7,833 nt of DNA. It comes from Chloroflexota bacterium. Its GTDB lineage: Bacteria > Chloroflexota > Limnocylindria > Limnocylindrales > CSP1-4. Below the pieces are notes generated by a model. The model saw only the letters and a list, made by a program, of their open reading frames with translations, had not been told where the DNA came from and searched no databases. This document shows positions 1 through 5,249 of this stretch, piece by piece. The DNA lies in assembly GCA_021812735.1 (NCBI GenBank), contig JAKAMV010000456.1, positions 1 through 7,833 of the forward strand, written 5' to 3'. Each line of letters starts with the position of its first letter. Positions within the stretch are counted from its first letter, which is position 1. A program made the translations under genes and the position numbers.

Positions 1-333
1 CACCGCGCTGTGCGGGAACTCGCCCACGATCTCCTGCTGCCTGGGGTGCACGACGGCGTCGTGCACGATGGACACGACGTAGACGACGGCCAGCGCCGCG
101 GGAATGGTCCAGAAGTAGGCCGCGGTCGGCCGGCGGAAGCCCCAGGCCGACAGCCGGCGGCCGGCCACGCGCACGGAGAAGAACCACGCCGCGACGGTCT
201 GCCAGCCGTAGATCACGAGCGAGGTGACGACCAGAGCGATGGCCGCACCGGTCGTCACCTTCGCGCCAGCTGCCGCGCTCGAGGCGACGCCGAGCGACGC
301 CAGGTAGAGCAGGAGCTCCGGGCCGAAGCCCAC
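1..333 (-). CDS. Membrane protein, CPBP-protease-like, N-terminal part (runs off the left edge)
   Basis: The minus-strand frame is open through position 1 with strongly G/C-biased third positions, while the opposite strand in this stretch gives a low-complexity R/G/D/H-rich product. From the GTG at 333 it gives 111 residues. Hydrophobic segments lie at about residues 3-22, 29-53 and 73-91, separated by a basic loop containing the WGFRRP motif (64-69). A soluble-looking HPRQQEI stretch follows from about residue 96. This pattern resembles the N-terminal half of CPBP-family intramembrane proteins. The catalytic glutamate motif of that family would lie beyond the window, so the family call is tentative. 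The start is uncertain: the frame stays open upstream into the OsmC-like gene, there is no ribosome binding site before the GTG, and the 5' end may have been cut by the junction described separately. It could also be an unrelated polytopic membrane protein. Confidence 0.5.
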   Translation of the reverse strand, partial: MGFGPELLLYLASLGVASSAAAGAKVTTGAAIALVVTSLVIYGWQTVAAWFFSVRVAGRRLSAWGFRRPTAAYFWTIPAALAVVYVVSIVHDAVVHPRQQEIVGEFPHSAV

Positions 334-345
334 GGCCAAGTGCTC
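300..345. other. Probable rearrangement junction between two truncated genes
   Basis: Two divergently oriented reading frames meet here with no intergenic region. On the minus strand, membrane-protein coding continues rightward to about 333. On the plus strand, OsmC-type coding is recognisable from about 315-340 onward but lacks the first roughly 25-30 residues of the family. No ribosome binding site or promoter suits either gene. The simplest reading is a deletion or inversion breakpoint that removed both 5' ends. An assembly join is an alternative that cannot be excluded from sequence alone. The exact base cannot be placed. Confidence 0.45.
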
Positions 346-708
346 GAACTCGCCATCAAGGGCAGCGACCCGTCGCTTGGCTTCACCGCGCCCGAGACGC
401 TCATCGCGGCCTTCGGTGCCTGCATGCTCTCGAACGTCACCCGCGGCGCAGCGGAGCTTGGGCTCCGCGTCGACGAGGCGAGCGTGCTCTTCGACGGCGC
501 GAAGCGGACCGAGCCCCTGGGCATCGACCCGCTGCGCTACCAGCTGGTCATCCGCAGCCCCGAGCCCCCCGCGGCGCTCGAGGAGCTCTACCGCCGGGCG
601 ACGACCGACGGGACGGCGACGAACGCGCTCTTGGGCGGTATGACGCCGGAGGGCGAACTGATCGTCGAAGCGCCGACAGGCACCTCGACGCGACCGGAGT
701 CGTTGTGA
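340..708 (+). CDS. OsmC-like protein, apparently lacking its N-terminus
   Basis: From the in-frame GTG at 340 this encodes 122 residues. The family signature is the PETLIAAFGACMLSN stretch (residues 18-32), matching the P-x-ELLLAALGAC helix of OsmC/Ohr proteins, with the conserved cysteine at residue 28. The second cysteine used by Ohr/OsmC peroxidases is absent; the equivalent region reads TDGTATNALLGG. Thiol-peroxidase chemistry is therefore doubtful. Family members usually have 130-145 residues, and here the first beta strands are missing. The frame is open further upstream, but that part is antisense to the membrane gene and does not look like OsmC. The AGGAG at 311-315 is too far from the GTG to serve it. 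The stop overlaps the VKOR start by 4 nt (GTGA), so the two were probably co-transcribed. It may be a decayed fragment or may have acquired a new start. Confidence 0.6.
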   Translation: MLELAIKGSDPSLGFTAPETLIAAFGACMLSNVTRGAAELGLRVDEASVLFDGAKRTEPLGIDPLRYQLVIRSPEPPAALEELYRRATTDGTATNALLGGMTPEGELIVEAPTGTSTRPESL

Positions 709-1199
709 GCGACGTCGACGAACATCCCACCGGAGCTGGTCGCGTGAGCACGCCCCGCCTGGGCGGCGTGCACCCGGCCGCCATCCTCGCCGTGCTCGAC
801 GTCGCCGGGCTGCTCATCGCGGGCTACCTCGCCTCGGTCGAGCTCGCCGACCAGCTGCCCTACTGCGGCGTCCTCCACGGCTGCCAGGAGGTCGCGCTGA
901 GCTCGTACAGCCGGGTCGGGGGCATCCCCGTCGCGGTCTTCGGCGTGATTCTCTCGACCGTGCTGCTCAGCCTCGCGCTGCTGTGGTGGCGCACCGACGA
1001 CCGGCAGCTCCTCGCCGGGCACTACGGGCTCTCCCTCGTCGGGGTGGTGTTCGAGGGCTACTTCACGTTCCTCGAGCTGTTCGTGATCCGCGCCGTCTGC
1101 GTGTGGTGCGCCGCGTACGGGGTCTCGCTCCTGCTGCGATTCCTGGTCGCGCTCGCGATCTGGAGGCGCCCGTCCCTCGTTGTCGAGGGCGGAGGGTGA
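705..1199 (+). CDS. Vitamin K epoxide reductase (VKOR) family membrane thiol oxidase
   Basis: The protein has 164 residues and is an integral membrane quinone-dependent oxidoreductase. In many actinobacteria VKOR replaces DsbB, re-oxidising a DsbA-like partner so that disulfides can form outside the membrane. All four redox cysteines are visible: the loop pair C54 and C60 (YCGVLHGC), and the active-site CxxC at C132-C135 (CVWC). The conserved Ser/Gly-Gly-Ile-Pro stretch (about residues 66-80, with GGIPVAVFG at 72-80) lies between them. Membrane segments are at about 25-47, 73-95, 104-126 and 134-153. The start is the GTG at 705 that overlaps the OsmC-like stop (GTGA). GTG 744 (residue 14) is an alternative that still keeps the first membrane segment. 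No Dsb partner is present in the window. The family call is firm. Confidence 0.9.
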   Translation: MSDVDEHPTGAGRVSTPRLGGVHPAAILAVLDVAGLLIAGYLASVELADQLPYCGVLHGCQEVALSSYSRVGGIPVAVFGVILSTVLLSLALLWWRTDDRQLLAGHYGLSLVGVVFEGYFTFLELFVIRAVCVWCAAYGVSLLLRFLVALAIWRRPSLVVEGGG

Positions 1200-1281
1200 G
1201 CGGGAGGCTCGCCGCTCGTCCTCGCGGGTCGCCCGACTTGGCATCGGCGCAAGACCGTCTCTCGCCGCTTTCAGGCTGACG

Positions 1282-1304
1282 GCCCGGGCAGGCGGGCCCC
1301 GGGC
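1282..1304. terminator. Candidate bidirectional hairpin terminator between VKOR and arsR
   Basis: The arms GCCCGGG (1282-1288) and CCCGGGC (1298-1304) form a perfect 7-bp all-G/C stem with a 9-nt loop. The hairpin lies between two converging genes, the VKOR stop at 1199 and the arsR stop at 1306-1308. There is no T-run on either side, so it would be a weak or factor-assisted terminator. A second smaller hairpin, GAGCGG (1198-1203) with CCGCTC (1212-1217), follows the VKOR stop directly. Confidence 0.4.
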
Positions 1305-1305
1305 G

Positions 1306-1692
1306 TCAACGCGGCAGTGGCGCGACGGCCCCCGACTCCCTGACTTGGGGTGGTCCACAGCAGGGGGTCGCGTCCTCGGCCCCCGCAGCCTGCGTTCCCG
1401 CGGCGGCCTCGACGATGCCCTCGAGGCTGCGGACGAGACGCTCGAGTGCGTCCCGGTCAAGGTGGTAGTGGACGAAGGACGCCTCGCGGTGCGCGGTGAC
1501 GAGCCCGGCCTCGCGAAGGACTCGGAGGTGGTGCGAGACCGTCGGCTGGGAGACGCGGCCGAGGATGCGGAAGCCGCACCCGCAGACCTCCCCGGTCGCC
1601 GCCAGCTCGCGGACGATGTCGAGCCGGACGGGGTTCGCGAGCGCAGCGAAACCGCGGGCTTCCGCCCCCGGTTCGACGTGCGACCTGTTCAT
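1306..1692 (-). CDS. arsR: ArsR/SmtB-family arsenic-type metalloregulator
   Basis: This is a 128-residue winged-helix repressor that would leave DNA on binding trivalent arsenic or another soft metalloid. The helix-turn-helix is SQPTVSHHLRVLREAGLV (48-65), preceded by ALANPVRLDIVREL (17-30). The metal site expected at the start of the recognition helix is present as C37-G-C39, equivalent to the first two cysteines of the E. coli ArsR CVC motif. The next position is not Cys: the segment reads CGCGFRIL instead of the usual CVCDL. A vicinal C111-C112 pair near the C-terminus could provide a third thiol ligand. The start is the ATG at 1692-1690, with AGGGG about 8 nt upstream. The frame stays open to 2025, but that extension is unlike the family and was not used. 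The gene diverges from the metallophosphoesterase/MerR-ArsC operon, so it probably regulates arsenic genes here or elsewhere. Its exact inducer is not shown. Confidence 0.9.
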   Translation of the reverse strand: MNRSHVEPGAEARGFAALANPVRLDIVRELAATGEVCGCGFRILGRVSQPTVSHHLRVLREAGLVTAHREASFVHYHLDRDALERLVRSLEGIVEAAAGTQAAGAEDATPCCGPPQVRESGAVAPLPR

Positions 1693-1957
1693 CGGCAACC
1701 CCTGCCTGCGGGCGACGAGCTGGGCGGGCCTGCGGCGATCTCGGCGACTGGGATCTTGGTATGCGTGGAGCGACTCCTGCGTGACGCGAGGATCAAGTCT
1801 GCTGCCGGGTCCGCGACCAACCTGCAGCACCACACTCCACGATGGTTCATCCTTCACTGAGGTGTAAGGGCTCATCGACGGCAAATCGGCGACAATCGGC
1901 CCGACTCCAATGGCGGCGCTTGACCTTCGAGCCGCTTCATGGTCTACGCTTTCGGGC
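1693..1957. promoter_or_regulatory. Divergent control region between arsR and the metallophosphoesterase operon
   Basis: This 265-nt stretch has no convincing gene. It must hold the arsR promoter (minus) and does hold the MerR-like promoter of the plus operon at its right end (see 1920-1950). Visible small structures are an AATCGGC direct repeat at 1884-1890 and 1894-1900 with a 10-nt period, and a GATG-GTT-CATC dyad at 1841-1851. Either could be part of a regulator site, but neither matches a known operator closely. A convincing arsR promoter on the minus strand was not found. An ATG at 1910 in frame with the next gene lies upstream of the promoter and was rejected as a start. Confidence 0.6.
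1920..1950 (+). promoter_or_regulatory. MerR-type promoter/operator driving a leaderless operon
   Basis: The -35 box is TTGACC (1920-1925) and the -10 box TACGCT (1945-1950), separated by 19 nt. Normal sigma-70-type spacing is about 17 nt; 19-20 nt is characteristic of promoters that MerR-family regulators activate by twisting DNA. Between the boxes lies an imperfect dyad, left arm GACCTTCGAG (1922-1931) and right arm CTTCATGGTC (1935-1944), with 7 of 10 positions paired about a centre at 1933. This is where MerR operators sit. The -10 box ends 7 nt before the ATG at 1958, which would put the transcription start at or next to the start codon. The operon it drives encodes a MerR domain, so autoregulation is the natural inference. 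Confidence 0.62.
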
Positions 1958-2677
1958 ATGCGCATCGCCATCTTCTCCGACGTCCACGCGAACCTCCCGG
2001 CGCTCGAGGCCGTGCTCGAGGACATCGACGGCGCGAACGTCGACGCGAGGTACGCCCTCGGGGACCTGGTCGGCTACGCCCCGTGGCCCAACGAGGTGCT
2101 CGAGCGCCTCCAGGCCGAGGGATTCCCGATCGTCATGGGCAACTACGACGACGGCACCGGCTTCGACCGCGACGAGTGTGGCTGCGCCTACGTCAAGGAG
2201 CGGGACAGGGCGGAGGGCGACGCCGGCTTCGCCTGGACGAAGGCGCAAGTGACCGGGGCGAACAAGGCCTGGCTGCGCACGCTCCACCCCCAGGTCCGCT
2301 TCGAGGCCGACGGCAAGCGGTACCTGCTGGTCCACGGCAGTCCCCGCCGGATCAACGAGTACCTCTACGAGGACAAGCCCGACGAGACGTTCGCCCGGAT
2401 TGGCGCCGGCGCGGACGCCGACGTGATCGTGTGCGGCCACACCCACAAGGCGTACGACAAGACTGTCGAGCGCTGGCGGTTCATCAATGTCGGGTCTGCC
2501 GGCAAGCCCAAGGACGGCGACCCGCGCGGCTGCTGGGCGCTGCTGGACACCGCCACCGGCGGGGTGGAGTTCCGCCGCACGCCCTACGACGTCGAGCGGG
2601 CGGCGCAGGCGATCGAGGCCACCGAGCTGCCGGCCGAGTTCGCGACGCAGATCCGCGAGGCCCGAGGCTACCTGTGA
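1958..2677 (+). CDS. Calcineurin-like metallophosphoesterase in an arsenic operon
   Basis: This 239-residue protein is a binuclear-metal phosphoesterase. Motifs in order: SDVH (D8, H10), GDLVGY (G35-D36), GNYDD (61-65, metal ligand N62), VHGSP (H126) and GHTHKAY (H161, H163), followed by NVGSAG (177-182). The usual GNH(D/E) motif has Tyr at residue 63 where His normally acts in catalysis, so activity or substrate may be altered. A CGC pair (C74, C76) follows immediately, and further cysteines lie at 159 and 192. The ATG at 1958 was chosen because the protein then begins directly with the first catalytic strand (MRIAIFSDVH) and because the -10 box sits 7 nt upstream. There is no ribosome binding site, as expected for a leaderless message. 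The stop overlaps the MerR-ArsC start by 4 nt, so the two are translationally coupled. The substrate is unknown; a role in arsenate metabolism is suggested only by location. Confidence 0.88.
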   Translation: MRIAIFSDVHANLPALEAVLEDIDGANVDARYALGDLVGYAPWPNEVLERLQAEGFPIVMGNYDDGTGFDRDECGCAYVKERDRAEGDAGFAWTKAQVTGANKAWLRTLHPQVRFEADGKRYLLVHGSPRRINEYLYEDKPDETFARIGAGADADVIVCGHTHKAYDKTVERWRFINVGSAGKPKDGDPRGCWALLDTATGGVEFRRTPYDVERAAQAIEATELPAEFATQIREARGYL

Positions 2678-3513
2678 GGATCGCCGAGCTCGCGCGACGG
2701 GTCGGGATCGCGCCGTCGGCGGTTCGCTGGTACGAGCAGACGGGTGTGCTCCCCGGCGCCGAGCGCCGGCCGAACGGGTACCGCGACTACGCGGACGCGG
2801 ACGTCGCGCGGCTTCGCCTCGTCGTCGCGCTGCGCCGGCTCGGACTCGGCCCCGAGGACGCGGGGCGGCTGGCGCGCCTCTGCCTCGAGCGGGGCGAGGT
2901 CGACGCCGACCTGCGCCCGCTCCTCGACGAGCAGCGTGCCGCGATCGCACGCCAGCGCGCGGACCTCGACCGGCTCGAGGGCGAGCTGGTCGACCTCGAG
3001 TCAACCATCCACGGCGCGGCAAGGCCCCTGGCCGGTGCGCGCGGCGCGGAGCGACCCTCCAGTGTTCTCTTCGTCTGCCGCCACAACAGCGCGCGGAGTC
3101 AGATCGCAGAGGCGCTCCTGCGCGACTACGGCGGCGCGGACTTCGAGGTCGCCTCCGCCGGCACGGAGGCCGGCGCGGTCGATCCGCTCACCGTCCGGGT
3201 CCTGGGGGAGGCGGGGATCGACTGGTCGGGCGCGACCGCCAAGCCCATCACGCAGTTCCTCGACCGGCGCTTCGACTACGTCGTGACGGTCTGCGACCGC
3301 GCGCGCCAATGCCCGACCTTCCCGGGGTCCGAGAACACGCTCCACTGGGGCCTCGACGATCCGGCGGAGGTCGAGGGCGACCCGGAGCGCCGCCTCGCCG
3401 CGTTCCGTTCCACGATGCTCGAGATCTCGCTCCGCCTCCACCCGTTCATCGAGATCGCGCGCCGGACGGCCCTTACCTCGCGCCCCATGGATGGTGGCGA
3501 GGCGTTCCGGTGA
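2674..3513 (+). CDS. arsC: MerR DNA-binding domain fused to thioredoxin-type arsenate reductase (ArsC)
   Basis: One continuous frame encodes 279 residues. Residues 1-70 are a MerR-type winged helix (AELARRVGI at 4-12, VRWYEQTGVL at 17-26, NGYRDY at 34-39). Residues about 77-110 are a charged, probably coiled-coil dimerisation helix. The usual MerR ligand-binding loop is absent. From 131 the chain is a low-molecular-weight-phosphatase-fold arsenate reductase: P-loop CRHNSARS (135-142), redox cysteines C207 and C213, then GLDDPAEV (226-233) with the catalytic Asp-Pro loop. Such enzymes reduce arsenate to arsenite using thioredoxin or a mycothiol system. The two late cysteines are 6 residues apart; in classical ArsC such as that of S. 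aureus pI258 they are 7 apart. The GTG start overlaps the upstream stop (GTGA). Between residues 100 and 131 there is no in-frame ATG, GTG or TTG, so the reductase cannot be made separately from a normal start. That supports a true fusion. The promoter has MerR-type geometry, suggesting an enzyme that is also its own regulator. Confidence 0.9.
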   Translation: MRIAELARRVGIAPSAVRWYEQTGVLPGAERRPNGYRDYADADVARLRLVVALRRLGLGPEDAGRLARLCLERGEVDADLRPLLDEQRAAIARQRADLDRLEGELVDLESTIHGAARPLAGARGAERPSSVLFVCRHNSARSQIAEALLRDYGGADFEVASAGTEAGAVDPLTVRVLGEAGIDWSGATAKPITQFLDRRFDYVVTVCDRARQCPTFPGSENTLHWGLDDPAEVEGDPERRLAAFRSTMLEISLRLHPFIEIARRTALTSRPMDGGEAFR

Positions 3514-3567
3514 CCTTGGGCAGCCTGTAGAGACGGCCGGACCATCCACAACCGGATGCTGTAGCCG

Positions 3568-3587
3568 CACGCGCCGGGCCGCGCGTG
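3568..3587. terminator. Candidate bidirectional hairpin terminator
   Basis: CACGCGC (3568-3574) and GCGCGTG (3581-3587) form a perfect 7-bp stem with a 6-nt loop. It lies between the converging MerR-ArsC gene (stop at 3513) and the universal stress protein gene (stop at 3603-3605), where a shared terminator is expected. No T-run follows on either strand, so strength is uncertain. Confidence 0.5.
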
Positions 3588-3602
3588 TACCCGCCAGGGC
3601 GG

Positions 3603-4076
3603 TCAGCGGGCGGACGCGGCCTCGACCGGACGCACCACCAGGACCGGGCACGGCGCGTACTGGGCGACGCGTGCAGACACGCTGCCGTGCAGGATGCGGG
3701 CGAGGCCCGTGCGCCCGTGCGTGCCGACCAGGATGAGGTCCGCCGGCCAGTTCGCCGCCTCGAGGAGAATCGCGCCGCTGGCGTTCTCCACGGGCCGCTC
3801 GACGAGCACCTGCTCTGCGCGGACGCCGGCGCGCAGCGCAGCGATCCACGCCCGGTCGATGACCTCCCTGCCCTCCGCGCGCGCCTCGTCCGCGGCCTCC
3901 TCGAGGTCCGGCAGGATGAGCCCCACGGACTTCGGGGTTGGGTCGACGACGTGCAGGATCCGGAGGTCGGCGCCTTCGTCGGTCGCCAGCCGCGCCGCCA
4001 TCGCGAGCGCCGAGTCGGACGACCCGTCGCCGTCGACCGCCACGAGGATCCTCTTCTGGGCCCGCTGTGCCGTCAT
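3603..4076 (-). CDS. Universal stress protein (UspA family), ATP-binding type
   Basis: The protein is a 157-residue single Usp domain, a cytoplasmic stress-response protein whose ATP-binding members act as nucleotide-dependent sensors. The N-terminal strand ILVAVDGDGSSDSA (10-23) carries the conserved Asp15. The ATP-binding signature G-x2-G-x9-G-S/T is intact as G118, G121 and G131-S132, followed by the family's C-terminal APCPVLVVRP (141-150). The start is the ATG at 4076-4074, with a good ribosome binding site 5 nt upstream. An in-frame ATG at 4100 would add eight residues but lacks that site. The gene converges on the MerR-ArsC gene and diverges from the EamA transporter. No regulatory site specific to it was found. 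The family is certain; its physiological trigger is not. Confidence 0.93.
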   Translation of the reverse strand: MTAQRAQKRILVAVDGDGSSDSALAMAARLATDEGADLRILHVVDPTPKSVGLILPDLEEAADEARAEGREVIDRAWIAALRAGVRAEQVLVERPVENASGAILLEAANWPADLILVGTHGRTGLARILHGSVSARVAQYAPCPVLVVRPVEAASAR

Positions 4077-4081
4077 CGGTT

Positions 4082-4087
4082 GCTCCT
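4082..4087 (-). promoter_or_regulatory. Ribosome binding site fixing the universal stress protein start
   Basis: On the minus strand AGGAGC lies 5 nt before the ATG at 4076. It is the clearest Shine-Dalgarno sequence in the window and selects this ATG over the in-frame ATG at 4100, which lies upstream of it. Confidence 0.75.
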
Positions 4088-4225
4088 GCCCGGCGAGCAT
4101 GCGCGGCGGGCCATGCCTAGCGCCAGAGTCGTGCGCCGGGCAGCCGCAGACCGATCGGACCCTTGTGCGGGAGGTGCGGGCAACTGGCGATCACTTCTCC
4201 GGTTGCCTCAGCAGGACCCCGCCTT

Positions 4226-5242
4226 GTGCACCGCCGAACCAGACGCCACACTGCGCGGCATGAGGACCGCCCGGGCGAGCGGCCGGCGCGCGCGGCGCGT
4301 CCCGTCCTACGACACCTGCGACGCCGCGCCGTCGGCGCGCTGATCCTCGCCGCCGCATGCTGGGGCGCCGGCACGGCCGTCAGCAAGCAGGCCGTCGCCG
4401 AGGTCCCGCCGCTTTCGCTCCTGCCCGTCCAGCTCGCGGTCAGCCTCGCCTTCATCGGCGTGATCGCGCGCCGCCGCGGGGAGCACCTGCCGACGGGACC
4501 CGAGGGCCGCCTGTTGGGCCGCCTCGGCCTCCTCAACCCAGGGCTCGCCTACGCGCTGAGCCTGGTCGGGCTGACCATGATCACCGCGAGCCTGTCGGTC
4601 CTCCTGTGGGCGGTCGAGCCGGTCCTCATCCTCGTCCTCGCCGCGCTCGTGCTGCGCGAGCGGCCGGGCTGGGCGCTGGTCCCCCTCTCGGCCGTCGCGG
4701 TCGCCGGGCTCGCCCTCGTTCTCTACGACCCGTCGGCCTCCGGTGCAGCCCTCGGCGTCGTCCTGACGGTCGCGGGCGTGGGCTGCTGCGCCGCCTACAC
4801 CGTCGCGACCCGGCGCTGGCTGCCGGAGGCCGACTCGACCCTCGGCGTGGTCGTCGCCCAGCAGGCGCACGCTCTCGCGTTCGCCCTCGGGCTTCTCGTC
4901 GCGGGCGGGCTCGCCGGCCTCCCCGTGCTGCCGTCATCGTTGACGGCTGCCGGGGTCCTGAGCACGATCGCGTCCGGCCTCGTCTACTACGGCCTGGCCT
5001 ACTGGTGCTACCTGACCGGGCTCCGCTCGGTCCCGGCCTCGGTCGCCGCCGTGTCCTTCTACCTGATCCCGGTCTTCGGGGTGGGCGCCGCGTTCCTGTT
5101 CGGCGAGCGCCTCGGGCCGGCGCAGTGGGCGGGGGCGGCGGTCGTGGTCGGCGCAGTCGCGTTGATCACGGTGCGAACCGCGGGCTCGCCACGGGATCGC
5201 GCGGTCGCTGTTGGGTCCTCGGACCTGGCGGCCAATCTGTAG
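4226..5242 (+). CDS. EamA/DMT-superfamily permease
   Basis: This is a ten-helix inner-membrane exporter built from two EamA repeats. From the chosen GTG it has 338 residues; the membrane part starts near residue 36 (VGALILAAACWGAGTAVSKQ). The first repeat ends with the hallmark LLWAVEPVLILVLAALVLRE. The second ends with SVAAVSFYLIPVFGVGAAF, then an LFGERLG segment and a last helix. Substrates in this family range from amino acids and metabolites to unknown compounds; nothing here identifies one. The start is uncertain. No ATG lies in frame near the first helix. GTG 4226 has AGGA 10 nt upstream but adds a long arginine-rich leader, and TTG 4163 gives 359 residues. An ATG at 4260 is in a different frame that stops at 4343. 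A small frameshift in the leader is possible. The gene diverges from the universal stress protein gene with about 150 nt between. Confidence 0.85.
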   Translation: MHRRTRRHTARHEDRPGERPARAARPVLRHLRRRAVGALILAAACWGAGTAVSKQAVAEVPPLSLLPVQLAVSLAFIGVIARRRGEHLPTGPEGRLLGRLGLLNPGLAYALSLVGLTMITASLSVLLWAVEPVLILVLAALVLRERPGWALVPLSAVAVAGLALVLYDPSASGAALGVVLTVAGVGCCAAYTVATRRWLPEADSTLGVVVAQQAHALAFALGLLVAGGLAGLPVLPSSLTAAGVLSTIASGLVYYGLAYWCYLTGLRSVPASVAAVSFYLIPVFGVGAAFLFGERLGPAQWAGAAVVVGAVALITVRTAGSPRDRAVAVGSSDLAANL

Positions 5243-5249
5243 GGGGCGA

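Noticed and set aside
10..339. N-terminal extension of the OsmC-like frame back to the ATG at 10
   Set aside because: The translation is low-complexity and is the antisense of a hydrophobic, codon-biased membrane-protein frame on the minus strand.
588..1460. Long minus-strand open frame across the VKOR gene
   Set aside because: Its product is an R/E/D/H-rich low-complexity chain typical of antisense frames in GC-rich DNA; the plus strand holds a clear VKOR protein with all four cysteines.
1910..1957. Start of the metallophosphoesterase at ATG 1910
   Set aside because: This would place the start upstream of the TTGACC/TACGCT promoter and add 16 residues before a catalytic strand that normally begins the protein.
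1693..2025. N-terminal extension of ArsR to 2025
   Set aside because: It would run through the divergent promoter region and into the next gene; the ArsR fold starts properly at the ATG at 1692.
1937..3022. Long minus-strand open frame opposite the metallophosphoesterase and MerR domain
   Set aside because: It has no family signature and is an antisense shadow of two well-supported plus-strand genes.
2674..3513. Mercury-resistance MerR
   Set aside because: The three mercury-binding cysteines and their loop are absent; only one cysteine (C70) lies in the MerR half, and ArsC replaces the ligand domain.
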